Assembly: GCF_042659465.1 (NCBI RefSeq)
Contig: NZ_JBHSSW010000009.1
Span: forward strand, 62,001-126,000
Direction: 5' to 3'
Source: Ponticaulis profundi
GTDB taxonomy: Bacteria; Pseudomonadota; Alphaproteobacteria; Caulobacterales; Hyphomonadaceae
Length of the DNA stretch: 64,000 nucleotides
The number at the start of each line of letters is the position of its first letter. Within the stretch, counting starts at the first letter, position 1. Made by a program: the position numbers and the translations under genes. Under the pieces are notes generated by a model. It saw only the letters and a program-made list of their open reading frames with translations, was not told the DNA's origin and ran no database searches. Of the stretch, positions 49,581 to 58,953 are shown piece by piece.

Positions 49581-49589
49581 GATGGTCCG

Positions 49590-50417
49590 GTGAAGATCCC
49601 TGACTGGCTCATATATCTGGTTGTTCTCGCGGCTGTTTTATACGGGGTTTTCTCCCGGTCGACGAATACCGATGCGCCGCCAGCCCCACCAGTCGATATT
49701 GAGGGCCAGGGTTCGATATTGCCGCCCCCTTCCGTGTTCGATCAGGAAGTGATGGTCGAGGTAGATCCATCGACCACAGCCAGCACCGGCACCGCCTTTT
49801 CTCTTGGGACGACCGGATACTGGCTGACCGCACGCCATGTCGTCGATGGCTGCACCAATCTTGCGCTCGCCGTTGGCAATCGCAGCGTCGTTCCGGTGCG
49901 GGATTATCAGGTTTTCGCTCAGGGTGATCTGGCGCTTCTGCGCACCGATGGCGGACCGGACAGCATTGAATTTGATCTGGAAACCGATCTGCATGTTGGT
50001 CAGTACGGATTTCATTTTGGATATCCGCAAGGTCAGCCCGGTGAAGTCACGAGCCGTCTGCTTTCCCGGTCGCGCCTGACAACACGCGGACGTTACAGCA
50101 CATCCGAACCGGTGCTCGCATGGGCCGAATCCGGTCGGACCCGTGGCCTGATTGGTACGCTGGGCGGTATCAGCGGCGGACCTGTCTACAATGTCGAAGG
50201 CGAGGTGATCGGTGTCACGGTTGCGGAGAGCCCACGGCGCGGTCGCATCTACACAACAGCGCCTGCGTCTGTTGAAACCTTCCTCACATCCCTCACGCAG
50301 TTCCAGCCCGAGGACGGGACAAAAAGAGCGATCACGCTTGACAATTATGGCGCAGAGGCAGACCGATTACGTCGAAACCTGACAATCATTCCGGTTGTCT
50401 GCAGAGAGAGACAGTGA
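49590..50417 (+). CDS. Membrane-anchored trypsin-like serine protease
   Basis: The 275-residue protein has an N-terminal membrane anchor (WLIYLVVLAAVLYGVF, 6-21), a Pro-rich linker and a chymotrypsin-like domain with the triad H83 (LTARHVVDGC), D113 (GDLALLRTD) and S195 (GGISGGPVYN). There is no PDZ domain, unlike DegP/HtrA. It should face the periplasm. It starts with GTG, 9 nt after the DUF350 gene, and its stop overlaps pyrF (GTGA). Confidence 0.85.
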   Translation: MKIPDWLIYLVVLAAVLYGVFSRSTNTDAPPAPPVDIEGQGSILPPPSVFDQEVMVEVDPSTTASTGTAFSLGTTGYWLTARHVVDGCTNLALAVGNRSVVPVRDYQVFAQGDLALLRTDGGPDSIEFDLETDLHVGQYGFHFGYPQGQPGEVTSRLLSRSRLTTRGRYSTSEPVLAWAESGRTRGLIGTLGGISGGPVYNVEGEVIGVTVAESPRRGRIYTTAPASVETFLTSLTQFQPEDGTKRAITLDNYGAEADRLRRNLTIIPVVCRERQ

Positions 50418-51316
50418 GCGTGACAACCTGTTTTGCAGATCGGCTGATGGAGCGTGTTCGGACGTTCGGCCCGCTTTGCGTGGGCATTGACCCTCATCCC
50501 AGCATGTTCCCGGAGCTGTTTGGCAAGCCGAGTGCAGGTGCTATTGCCGTCTGGGCTGATGGCATTATCGAAGCTGCCGCCTCTCAGGTTGCCTGCATCA
50601 AACCACAGGCCGCTTTCTTTGAAGCCTGGGGCAGCCCCGGCATGGCCGCGCTCGAACATGTCTGCAAAACCGCTCACAATGCAGGTCTGATTGTCCTGCT
50701 CGATGCCAAACGCGGCGATATCGGTTCAACGGCGCAGGGTTATGCCGATGCTTATCTCGGTGAAAACGCTGTCGTGGCCAATGACGCGCTCACGGTAAAC
50801 CCTTTCATGGGCCTTGAGACGCTGGACCCGTTCATCAACACGGCAAAAGACAATGGACGCGGCGTTATTGTTCTGACCCGCACCTCCAATCCCGGAGCAT
50901 CTGATTTTCAGGAGAAGGAAATCGATGGCGAACCGCTCTATATGCGTCTCGCCAAAAGCCTGCATGATCGAACCGAGCTTTTGATGGGCCAAAAGGAAGA
51001 CTGGTCCGGGCTCATGATGGTGATTGGTGCGACCGCACCGTCAGAAGCGCGCCAGATCCGTGAAGCTGCACCGAAAAACGTCTTTCTGGTTCCAGGCTAT
51101 GGCGCACAGGGCGCGGGCGCAGATCAGGCTGTATCAGGCTTTCTTCCCGGCAAAGATGGCACGCTGGAAGGCGGCGTCGTAAATGCATCAAGATCTGTGA
51201 ATTTTCCGCAGGCAGCGCAAACAGCCGGCACAGCCGATGCCTGGCAGGCTGGCATACGCGAGGCGATCGCGCGCGCGCAGGATGATCTGAACAAGGCAAC
51301 GCGACGAGGAAACTGA
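50414..51316 (+). CDS. pyrF: Orotidine 5'-phosphate decarboxylase (type 2)
   Basis: PyrF makes UMP, the last step of pyrimidine synthesis. The 300-residue length and motifs CVGIDPHPSMFPELFG, the catalytic VLLDAKRGDIGSTAQGYADAYL and FLVPGYGAQGAGADQ define the longer type-2 family seen in mycobacteria and some proteobacteria. GTG start overlapping the protease stop by 4 nt. Confidence 0.95.
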   Translation: MSVTTCFADRLMERVRTFGPLCVGIDPHPSMFPELFGKPSAGAIAVWADGIIEAAASQVACIKPQAAFFEAWGSPGMAALEHVCKTAHNAGLIVLLDAKRGDIGSTAQGYADAYLGENAVVANDALTVNPFMGLETLDPFINTAKDNGRGVIVLTRTSNPGASDFQEKEIDGEPLYMRLAKSLHDRTELLMGQKEDWSGLMMVIGATAPSEARQIREAAPKNVFLVPGYGAQGAGADQAVSGFLPGKDGTLEGGVVNASRSVNFPQAAQTAGTADAWQAGIREAIARAQDDLNKATRRGN

Positions 51317-51350
51317 TCAATCGCGCCTTTCTCTCTGGGGGAAACATCTG

Positions 51351-51881
51351 ATGCACATTCTCATGATCGTTCTGGGCGCGATCGCATTCATTGGCGGACT
51401 GATCTGGCGGCTGCAGGCCGCATCACAGGCAGGTGCGAAAGTCGCTGATATGGCGCAAACAGCTGCAAACCTGCCGCGAAAGCTGGCCTTCCGACGCAAA
51501 ACCGGCAAGCGCGGCTCGCAGCTCGTCACCGACGCACGCGAAGCGGCTGTCATCCTGATGCTCGAAATCGTCCGGGCCTCCGGCGAAATGAGCCGGCAGC
51601 AGAAAGACACCATCCTCTCCATCATCCAGTCGCAGTTTGACTTCTCGCCTGAGGATTCAGAGGAAATCCTGGTGCAGGCCAGCTGGGTCAGCCAGATCGA
51701 GGCTGGCAAGGAGAGCATGCAGCGACGTCTCACGCGGCTGGTTACTGAGCAGGTCAGCGAAAAAGATGTCGTCGAACTGGATGGCATGCTGGTCGAGGTC
51801 TCCGAGGCGGATGGCATGCCGACGAGCGAACAGCTGGCAGTCTTGCAGGTTTATCGACGCGTCGCAGGCGTTGTGGCCTGA
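51351..51881 (+). CDS. TerB-like protein with membrane anchor
   Basis: The 176-residue protein has an N-terminal hydrophobic segment (MHILMIVLGAIAFIGGLIW) and a TerB/DjlA-like helical domain from about residue 60 (REAAVILMLEIVRASGEMSRQQKDTILSIIQSQFDFS ... LDGMLVEVSEADGMPTSEQLAVLQ), including the acidic metal-site-like positions. TerB domains occur in tellurite-resistance and stress proteins; a specific role here is unknown. It follows pyrF by 34 bp. Confidence 0.8.
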   Translation: MHILMIVLGAIAFIGGLIWRLQAASQAGAKVADMAQTAANLPRKLAFRRKTGKRGSQLVTDAREAAVILMLEIVRASGEMSRQQKDTILSIIQSQFDFSPEDSEEILVQASWVSQIEAGKESMQRRLTRLVTEQVSEKDVVELDGMLVEVSEADGMPTSEQLAVLQVYRRVAGVVA

Positions 51882-51976
51882 TTGGGGTGATCTTGCACTT
51901 TGTCAGGCTCGACAGCTGCGCCATTTGCGTTTAGCCGGACGGGCGCTGACCAAATCCAAACCCAGAGTTTCACGTC

Positions 51977-52795
51977 ATGGATGATGCTTACAGATCCCGC
52001 GTCCGCAAGGACAATTGGCTAAACGGCTCGGTCCTTCGCCATGGACGCCTGCAGGGTTGTCTCGTGACCTCCAAGAATTCCGGCACGCACTGGATCAAAT
52101 ACATGCTGAGCGTTGCGCTCGCAGACACATATTGTGTGCCGCCGCCGAAATACTTCTCCGAAGCGGCCACGCAGGACTATATCGGCAGTCCGAAACACAC
52201 CTCGCCGCATGAGGCGCTGCCAAAGCTTGCCTTCGCGCATACCATTCCGCACCGTCTGATGGATGTGCAGCTCCTGCAGAATGCGTTCAACCTGCCACCT
52301 TATGTGCTTCAGGTCCGCCATCCCATGCAGATTCTCGCCTCACATTTCGCGAAATGGAATTATCAGCTCCAGACCGACTGGATGACCTATCTGAAAGGCG
52401 ATCCATCAGGCGAAGCCTATCGCTGCGATCTCTACTGGCTGGCCCGGTTCTGGAATCGCTGGGGAGAGCTGCAGGCGAAATATCCGGAGAAAATCCTGCG
52501 CATTCATTATGAAGGTGTGCAAGCAGACACACGCGGATCGCTTCAGGCGATCTCTGATCACTGGAAGATCGGTCTGAAACCGGAATCGATCGAGCTTGCC
52601 ATTCAGGAAGGCACGAAAGAGGCCATGGCCAAAAAGGTGGATCCGGCGGCTGAAAAGAACGTGCTGCAAAAGCGCGCTGACCGGCTCGAAGATCTGTTTT
52701 CAGGAGAGGCCCTGACGCTTTATCAGGACATTGTCGGCGAGTATTTCGAGTATGACCTGGGGTATGACCTCCTGGCCATACCCCAAAAGGCCTAG
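51977..52795 (+). CDS. Sulfotransferase family protein
   Basis: The 272-residue protein has the PAPS-binding P-loop-like motif CLVTSKNSGTHWIKYML near residues 28-44 and the 3'-phosphate motif LQVRHPMQILASHFAKW. These define sulfotransferases, which pass sulfate from PAPS to an acceptor. The acceptor cannot be deduced. It stands alone between TerB-like and YciI-like genes, sharing its CTAG stop with the latter. Confidence 0.85.
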   Translation: MDDAYRSRVRKDNWLNGSVLRHGRLQGCLVTSKNSGTHWIKYMLSVALADTYCVPPPKYFSEAATQDYIGSPKHTSPHEALPKLAFAHTIPHRLMDVQLLQNAFNLPPYVLQVRHPMQILASHFAKWNYQLQTDWMTYLKGDPSGEAYRCDLYWLARFWNRWGELQAKYPEKILRIHYEGVQADTRGSLQAISDHWKIGLKPESIELAIQEGTKEAMAKKVDPAAEKNVLQKRADRLEDLFSGEALTLYQDIVGEYFEYDLGYDLLAIPQKA

Positions 52796-53085
52796 GCGTC
52801 CGGGTTGCCGATGACCCATTTGAACGGACGGATTTCGACAGACGCAAACACGCCCGCCTTGGCATAAGGGTCGCCCGCCGCCCATTCACGCACGGCTGCA
52901 ACGCTTTCGCCTTCAACAACGAAAAGCGAGCCGGCAGGCGTTTCGCGATCTTCTGCGAACAACGGGCCCGCAATGCGGACAATGTCCTTTTGCGCCTTCG
53001 CCCATTCCAGGTGCGCCGGACGATGCTCCATCCGCTTTTCAACGGAGCCAGGTGCATCCAGACCAATGATATTAAAAAGTGCCAT
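52792..53085 (-). CDS. YciI-like protein
   Basis: The 97-residue protein has the YciI fold pattern: MALFNIIGLDAPGSVEKRMEHRPAHLEWAKAQ, with the conserved R-x2-H-x2-WA, then IAGPLFAEDRETPAGSLFVVEGESVAAVREWAAGDPYAKAGVF, including the GD-PY segment. The role of the family is unclear. ATG with AGGAACG upstream. It lies 10 nt after gloA, probably in the same transcript. Confidence 0.88.
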   Translation of the reverse strand: MALFNIIGLDAPGSVEKRMEHRPAHLEWAKAQKDIVRIAGPLFAEDRETPAGSLFVVEGESVAAVREWAAGDPYAKAGVFASVEIRPFKWVIGNPDA

Positions 53086-53095
53086 GAGATCGTTC

Positions 53096-53569
53096 CTACC
53101 AGGTGCCAATGTTTTCGGCGCTTGCCCAAGGCTCTTTCGGAGGCTTGGGACCGCCCTTTTGAAGGAGCTCGATCGAAATATTATCGGGTGTCCGCACAAA
53201 CGCCATATAGCCGTCACGCGGCGGACGATTGATCGTCACACCGAGGCTCTGCAAATGTTCAACCGCTTCGTAAATGTCATCGACCATATAGGCCAGATGC
53301 CCGAAATTGCGGCCACCGTCATAGGTTTCCGGGTCCCAGTTCCAGGTCAGTTCAACCATTGGGATTCCCGCGCGCAAGGGTGATTCCAGCGGCGGCGTGA
53401 TGCCGGCACGGTCAATATCTGCCTGCGTGGCGAGAAAGCTGAGCGTAAACCGACCAGCTTCATTTTCCTTGCGGCTGACTTCCACCATGCCAAACCCTTC
53501 CGAGAAGAATTTCAGCGTGCTTTCCAGGTCCGACACACGGATCATGGTGTGAAGGTATTCAAATTGCAT
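53096..53569 (-). CDS. gloA: Lactoylglutathione lyase (glyoxalase I)
   Basis: Glyoxalase I turns the methylglyoxal-glutathione adduct into S-lactoylglutathione. From ATG 53569 (AGGAG upstream) the product is 157 residues with the four metal ligands in place: H7 (YLHTMIRV), E in VELTWNW, H in FGHLAYMV and E in SIELLQ. Glutathione is supplied by GshB, encoded at 18 kb. Confidence 0.92.
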   Translation of the reverse strand: MQFEYLHTMIRVSDLESTLKFFSEGFGMVEVSRKENEAGRFTLSFLATQADIDRAGITPPLESPLRAGIPMVELTWNWDPETYDGGRNFGHLAYMVDDIYEAVEHLQSLGVTINRPPRDGYMAFVRTPDNISIELLQKGGPKPPKEPWASAENIGTW

Positions 53570-53592
53570 GTCGCAAACTCCTCTTGGATCGA

Positions 53593-54081
53593 TCAGATAC
53601 GCGCCGCTTTGGTCACACGCCCGGCTTTCTGATGCATCCACTCTTCCTCGAAACGGACAGGGCGATACATGTGATAGCGATGGGCGAAGATGGCTGCGAC
53701 ACAGATCAGAGCTCCGAAACTGAATATGGCCAGAGCGAAAGAATGTACCAGCTCACCTTCGGTCAGGGCCGCAGGGCGATCAAAAGCATAATAAGCAGCG
53801 CTCCAGACCATATTTACCAGCCAGAGCGCAACCGGCAGCGCGATCACGGCCGCAAACGCGCCCAGCCAGCGATACACATTCACGCGCAGATCACTGCAAC
53901 GCAGATAAGCGCGCTCAAACGGCGGATAGGCCTCGCCCGCATCAATCTCTCCGCGCTCACGGCCCAGCTCAAACATATCGCGCGCTTCGCGACGGGTCAT
54001 TACGAACTGAAAAACGACAAAGGCGGCCCAGATGACGAAAAGGCCGAGAACAATGGTGACGGGACCCATACAGGTACTCAC
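53593..54081 (-). CDS. Two- or three-helix membrane protein
   Basis: The 162-residue product (GTG 54081; ATG 54069 possible) has hydrophobic segments at about 7-27, 70-92 and 115-135 and basic cytoplasmic loops. I do not recognise it. It lies 14 nt after the AraC-Ogt gene and 23 nt before gloA, so it is probably part of this leftward operon. Confidence 0.65.
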   Translation of the reverse strand: MSTCMGPVTIVLGLFVIWAAFVVFQFVMTRREARDMFELGRERGEIDAGEAYPPFERAYLRCSDLRVNVYRWLGAFAAVIALPVALWLVNMVWSAAYYAFDRPAALTEGELVHSFALAIFSFGALICVAAIFAHRYHMYRPVRFEEEWMHQKAGRVTKAARI

Positions 54082-54095
54082 TCTGGTTACTTGGT

Positions 54096-55007
54096 TCAGA
54101 TGCTGTGTTCCGTTTCACCACGAAAAGCAGATTCCAGGAACAACATGGCGCGCTTTCTTCGCACGCCCCAGTGATAATTATGCAGTCGACCGTCCGCCGC
54201 CAAGGCCCGATGGCAGGGAATAAACCAGGAAATCGGGTTCGCACCGATGGCTGTACCCGCTGCGCGTGCAGCTTTCGGGTTCCCGACACGCTCTGCGATA
54301 AATCCATATGTCCGCGTCTCGCCGAACGGAATGTCCAGCAAAGCGCGCCAGACCTGCCGTCTGAAAGGTGTCCCGAACAATGCAAGCGGCACGCTGGCCC
54401 CCGGCTCGAACACCTTTTCAGCAAACGCCGCCGCCGCCTGATCATCCCGGCGAATGCGCGCAGAAGGGTATCGCCCTGCAAGATCGGAAAACGCCGCCTC
54501 TTCGCCGCGACCTATTTTCTGGCCCACTGCTTCCGGGGTCTGCTCGCCTTCATCAATGAAGCCAAGCGCGCAAAGCCCGCGATCGCAGAACAGAAACACC
54601 CCCGGCCCAAAAGGGGTGGGCCCTTTTCCGATGGTGAGTTGAACGTCTTTTCCGCCGGACCCGGCCTCTCCGGGGGTCAGCGCCTCATGCGCGATAAACA
54701 GATCATGCAGCCGGGACGGCCCGGAAAGGCCGACTTCAAAGCTCGTTTCCAGCACACTCGCACCCGAACGCAGCAACTCACCAGCTTCGCCATGTGCCAG
54801 TACAGAGACATATTGCTTGGGTGTCAGCCCGGCCCAACGGGAAAACTCGCGCTGAAAATGATAGGGTGAAAGCCCGAAGGCCGCTGAGATGTCTTCCAGC
54901 CCCGGCTGCTCGCGCCATTGTTCACCGATATGTTCCAGCACGCGCGCCATACGGTCATAGGCGATACAGCGTTCATTCAGTTCAGGGTGAGGCAGTTCGT
55001 TCATCAT
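54096..55007 (-). CDS. AraC-type regulator fused to O6-methylguanine-DNA methyltransferase
   Basis: The 303-residue protein joins an AraC helix-turn-helix domain (EDISAAFGLSPYHFQREFSRWAGLTPKQYV, about 36-65) to an Ogt/MGMT domain (FGTPFRRQVWRALLDIPFGETRTYGFIAERVGNPKAARAAG ... NPISWFIPCHRAL, active Cys in PCHR). This is the Ada layout lacking the N-terminal zinc phosphotriester domain; such proteins repair O6-alkylguanine and may regulate the response. The ATG pair at 55007 has no clear ribosome site. Confidence 0.9.
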   Translation of the reverse strand: MMNELPHPELNERCIAYDRMARVLEHIGEQWREQPGLEDISAAFGLSPYHFQREFSRWAGLTPKQYVSVLAHGEAGELLRSGASVLETSFEVGLSGPSRLHDLFIAHEALTPGEAGSGGKDVQLTIGKGPTPFGPGVFLFCDRGLCALGFIDEGEQTPEAVGQKIGRGEEAAFSDLAGRYPSARIRRDDQAAAAFAEKVFEPGASVPLALFGTPFRRQVWRALLDIPFGETRTYGFIAERVGNPKAARAAGTAIGANPISWFIPCHRALAADGRLHNYHWGVRRKRAMLFLESAFRGETEHSI

Positions 55008-55057
55008 GCAAGGAGTTTGACCCCTCTCTTGTCCACTCGCCACCCGTTTTTTGCGGT

Positions 55058-55552
55058 TCAGACCGGGTGACGTTCCGCGCGGGCACGAACAAGCGCGCTC
55101 CGCATGGCTTTTGCCAGATCCAGACGCTCATCCGGGGTCAGAAACCGCCCGATCACATAGGCCTCCCGGCGCGATGCCAGTGTCAGCCAGCTGGTCGGCT
55201 TCACCGGTTCATCCAACTCAATCCGTGCGAACGCGGTCGGAAGCTGAACATTGGAGCGCTCACCTTTTGGGTTCACATGATCAACGCGAAGCACATCCGC
55301 CGTGATACGCACGCGTGTTTTCTGCTTTTGCTGGCGAAAACACATCTTGAACGCCAGCCATACCGCCAGAATGTCGAGCCCTAAAAAACCGACAATCGGA
55401 AAGGCGCCAACAGCCAGAAAGCTGATGGCCGACATCACATTAATGCCCACCACAATCGCCATCACCACATAAAAGGCAGACCGTGACAGAGACTGGTTCG
55501 GCGTCAGCTCTGCATCCAGATAAACCGGGCTTTCAGGATTGAAGTCACTCAT
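55058..55552 (-). CDS. DUF2244 membrane protein
   Basis: The 164-residue protein has the DUF2244 features: N-terminal ELTPNQSLSRSAFYVVM, two adjacent membrane helices (about 27-66) and a cytoplasmic beta-rich domain with RVDHVNPKGERSNVQLPTAFARIELDEP. The function is unknown; it is frequent in alphaproteobacteria beside nth, with which it is divergent here. Confidence 0.85.
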   Translation of the reverse strand: MSDFNPESPVYLDAELTPNQSLSRSAFYVVMAIVVGINVMSAISFLAVGAFPIVGFLGLDILAVWLAFKMCFRQQKQKTRVRITADVLRVDHVNPKGERSNVQLPTAFARIELDEPVKPTSWLTLASRREAYVIGRFLTPDERLDLAKAMRSALVRARAERHPV

Positions 55553-55638
55553 GACAGCGGAATTTATACCGATGCAGATGATTGGCTAGTGACAATTTTT
55601 CCAGCTAGAAGCAGCGGGACAGATGATTTGGAATTGCT

Positions 55639-56370
55639 ATGGCCACGACCCGGAAAAAAACGACGCGCCCAAGACGTTTCTCAAAGGAGAAAGCCGGCGA
55701 GCTGTTTGAAATCCTCGCCCAGGAACGTCCCGATCCGAAAACCGAGCTGGATTTCGTCAACCCCTACACGCTGGTCGTCGCTGTCGCTCTGTCTGCCCAG
55801 GCCACCGACGTTGGCGTGAACAAGGCCACCAAAAAGCTCTTTCAGATTGCTGACACGCCTGAAAAAATGCTGGCACTGGGCGAAGAGGGCGTGGCTGAAC
55901 ACATCAAGACCATTGGCCTGTGGCGCAACAAGGCAAAGAATGTCGTCGCGCTGTCTCAGATGATCCTGGATGAATTTGACGGGGAGGTGCCGCAAACACG
56001 TGAAGACCTCGTCAAACTGCCAGGCGTCGGACGCAAAACAGCCAATGTCGTCCTCAACGAAGCCTTTGGTCAGCCAACCATCGCCGTCGACACGCATATT
56101 TTCCGCGTTTCAAACCGAACGGGGCTTGCTCCGGGAAAAAACCCGGATCAGGTCGAAGAAGGTCTGGAAAAGGTCACGCCAGAACCCTATCGCAAAGGGG
56201 CACATCACTGGCTGATCCTGCACGGGCGCTATGTCTGCGTCGCCCGCAAACCCAAATGCTGGACCTGTGCCATCGAACATCTGTGCAAGTTCAAGGACAA
56301 GACACCGGACCCGGAGACGACTGCAAAACCTGCCAAATCGTCTCTCGGACCGAAGGCGCCAAAAACCTGA
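55639..56370 (+). CDS. nth: Endonuclease III
   Basis: Nth is the DNA glycosylase/AP lyase for oxidised pyrimidines. The 243-residue protein has the helix-hairpin-helix LPGVGRKTANVVLNEAFG with catalytic Lys (K in GRKTA), the catalytic Asp in AVDTHIFRVSNR, and the 4Fe-4S motif C-x6-C-x2-C-x5-C in CVARKPKCWTCAIEHLC. A Pro/Lys-rich tail follows. Its TGA abuts the bphP stop with no spacer. Confidence 0.96.
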   Translation: MATTRKKTTRPRRFSKEKAGELFEILAQERPDPKTELDFVNPYTLVVAVALSAQATDVGVNKATKKLFQIADTPEKMLALGEEGVAEHIKTIGLWRNKAKNVVALSQMILDEFDGEVPQTREDLVKLPGVGRKTANVVLNEAFGQPTIAVDTHIFRVSNRTGLAPGKNPDQVEEGLEKVTPEPYRKGAHHWLILHGRYVCVARKPKCWTCAIEHLCKFKDKTPDPETTAKPAKSSLGPKAPKT

Positions 56371-58947
56371 TCAGGTCTGGCTACCGACCGCTTTGAGGAT
56401 GCCAGAGCGCAGTGCGTCGGAATCGAACGGCTTCTGGATGATCACAGGGTCATTATAACGCTCGAGCAGATCGCTCGATTCGCCATAGCCCGTCACAAAG
56501 ACAAACGGCATGCCCATCGCAATCGCTTTTTTCGCGACAGCATCACTCGTTTCATCACCGAGATTGATGTCGAGAATGGCAAAATCAAATTTCGACCGCT
56601 CCAGCGCATCCAGCGCCTCAGACACGGAGGCAACGACTTCCACCTCGCGGGTGCCGAAACGCAGCAGGGTCTCTTCTGCGTCCAGCGCGATGATCATATT
56701 ATCATCGAGTACAAGCGCCCGCTCCGGCAACTCGGTATCATCCTGAAGCGACTTGCCGAGCTTGGCGGATTCCTCTGATGACTGTCTGGCAGACTTCGAC
56801 GAGTCGAATTTCACGCAGCTTTCCGGGATGATGAGGTCAGCTTCAAAGCCGGAAAGTTTGTAATGCAGATCAACTTTGCCTTTGAGCTCATAAGGGATGG
56901 ATCGCTCGATCACGGTCGTGCCAAAGCCCTTACGCGTCGGCGCTTTCACGGCGGGCCCACCTGACTCGCGCCACGCAATCCGCAGGCTTCCATCGGGCTC
57001 CTGTGAAAGCGTGATCTGAATTTCGCCATTGGAATCACTTAAGGACCCATATTTGGCCGAATTGGTCGTCAGCTCGTGAATGACCAGAGACAAGGTGGTG
57101 AAGGCTTCCGGCTTCAGCATCACATTCGGGCCGTTGAGCTGCACGCGATCGCTCTTCGCACCAAGATAAGCTTCCATCTCCGTGGTGATCAGGTCCGTCA
57201 ATGGCGACCAGTCCCAGCTTTCGCGGGTCAGCTGATCATGTGCGCGCGCCAGTGCATAAATGCGTCCGCCAATAATCTCGGTGAACTCATTAATGTCGGC
57301 TGTCTCGGATTTACTCTGTGAGATCAGACCACGAATGAGGTTCAGAATGTTCCGCACGCGGTGATTCAACTCAGCGATCAGGAGCTCCTGGCGCTCCTGC
57401 GCCTTTTCACGCTCGACATTTGCCGCATCAGACATACGAAGCACCACTTCAAGCAAGGTGACGCGAAGCGATTCAGCGGCGGCAATGTCACCATCTGTCC
57501 AGTAATCGGAATGGCCGGAGACGACTTCCTTCCAGGCCTCAAAGCTTTTGCGCGGCGTCAGACGAATACCGTTCGGCCCAATCGTCACCGGCTTTTCCGG
57601 ATTTCCTGCCCAGTTCACTTCCTTGGTGATCTCTTTCCGGAAGAGCACGATATAGTCGCGCGGGACGCGCGAAACGGGCAGGGCGAGCAGGCCTGCTGCG
57701 CGTGAGACATAGTCCTCGGCTGGCTGATGTACGCTGGAGATCGAATCCGTTGCGAAGATTTTGCTGGTTTCCTGGCGGTTCAGATACCGCATCAGCGTAT
57801 TGAACTCATCCTTGGTCGGCGTGCTGCCCGTCGCCTGAAAGTTTCCGTTGATCGTCAGTGCAACACCATCGCAATCAATCACCGATTTCAGGGCCGATGC
57901 GATCATTTCGAAGTTCTCAGACAGCGTCGCACCTTCTGCGAGCTCGCCCATAATCTGGTCGTGCAGCTTGCGTGCGCGTCTGGATTCCTCACGCTCGACC
58001 GCTGACTCCTGCTGCTCGATCAGGAATGAGAACATCTGACCGAAGAGTTCGGCCGCTGTACGTGTCTCATAATTCAGCACGCGCGGCGAATAATGGTGGC
58101 AGGCAAAGAGCCCCCACAGCTTGTCACCTTTCAGAATGCTGATCGAAAGCGACGCGCCAACGCCCATATTCTTCAGATATTCAATATGGATAGGCGAGAC
58201 CGCACGCAGTCCGCTCAGGGACAGATCGAGTGGTATTTCACCTTTGCGGCGCTCGGGAATGATCGGCGATACCTTGTCATTCACATCGGAAATGATGCGC
58301 AGCGTATTGCGGCGGTAAAGCTCACGGGCCTGTTTCGGAATATCGGTCGCCGGATAACGAAGACCGAGAAACGTCCCAATGTCTTTGACGGCACTTTCCG
58401 CAATCACTTCACCGGTATCATCCGGGTGAAACTTGTAGACCATCACACGGTCAAAGCCGGTCAGCGCACGGATATGGCGCGCGGCCGTCTCACACAGCGA
58501 TACAATCGAATCCTCGGTCTTGAGGCGTTCGATCAGCGGACGGATGAAGCCACCGCGATCAAGCTTTTCCTCATGATCATTTGGCTCGAATTCCATAACG
58601 ATATGCCGGCCGCTCTTGTGAAGCGCGATATCGAAATGGGCGTCATTGTCCCGCAGGATGGCCATGCTGAAAATGCGTTCGACCGAGTCATCACTGGTGA
58701 GGAGCTGAAGTCGGGAGCGGACCGCATGAATGGTTTTGTCATTCACCCAGCTCCCAAAGGCTGTGCCGAGAATGTCTTCAGCCTTAAAGCCCAGAAATTT
58801 TTCGACATTCTGCGAGGCATACGTCACGATCCAGTCGGATGATACAGCGATCAGGCAGCCGAAACTCTGAACATGACCGAGCAGGTGAATCGGCTCGCGG
58901 TCGCAATTCGTCAGGTCAACCGGATCGGACGGGCTCTGAAATTCCAT
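56371..58947 (-). CDS. bphP: Bacteriophytochrome histidine kinase with receiver (PAS-GAF-PHY-HWE-REC)
   Basis: The 858-residue red/far-red photoreceptor has Cys15 (LTNCDREPIH) as biliverdin-binding residue, PAS (20-110), GAF (140-310, RYPATDIPKQARELY with DIP at 202-204 and ACHHYSPR near 284), PHY with the tongue motif PRKSFE, an HWE kinase (LIAELNHRVRNILNLIRGLI, IAWRESGG) and a C-terminal receiver (FAILDINLG). All photosensory hallmarks are intact. It lies 6 nt after bphO, which makes its chromophore. Confidence 0.95.
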   Translation of the reverse strand: MEFQSPSDPVDLTNCDREPIHLLGHVQSFGCLIAVSSDWIVTYASQNVEKFLGFKAEDILGTAFGSWVNDKTIHAVRSRLQLLTSDDSVERIFSMAILRDNDAHFDIALHKSGRHIVMEFEPNDHEEKLDRGGFIRPLIERLKTEDSIVSLCETAARHIRALTGFDRVMVYKFHPDDTGEVIAESAVKDIGTFLGLRYPATDIPKQARELYRRNTLRIISDVNDKVSPIIPERRKGEIPLDLSLSGLRAVSPIHIEYLKNMGVGASLSISILKGDKLWGLFACHHYSPRVLNYETRTAAELFGQMFSFLIEQQESAVEREESRRARKLHDQIMGELAEGATLSENFEMIASALKSVIDCDGVALTINGNFQATGSTPTKDEFNTLMRYLNRQETSKIFATDSISSVHQPAEDYVSRAAGLLALPVSRVPRDYIVLFRKEITKEVNWAGNPEKPVTIGPNGIRLTPRKSFEAWKEVVSGHSDYWTDGDIAAAESLRVTLLEVVLRMSDAANVEREKAQERQELLIAELNHRVRNILNLIRGLISQSKSETADINEFTEIIGGRIYALARAHDQLTRESWDWSPLTDLITTEMEAYLGAKSDRVQLNGPNVMLKPEAFTTLSLVIHELTTNSAKYGSLSDSNGEIQITLSQEPDGSLRIAWRESGGPAVKAPTRKGFGTTVIERSIPYELKGKVDLHYKLSGFEADLIIPESCVKFDSSKSARQSSEESAKLGKSLQDDTELPERALVLDDNMIIALDAEETLLRFGTREVEVVASVSEALDALERSKFDFAILDINLGDETSDAVAKKAIAMGMPFVFVTGYGESSDLLERYNDPVIIQKPFDSDALRSGILKAVGSQT

Positions 58948-58953
58948 TTGTAC

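Noticed and set aside
52287..53129. 280-codon open frame opposite the sulfotransferase gene
   Set aside because: Overlaps two better genes; the translation is low-complexity Arg/Ser/Pro.
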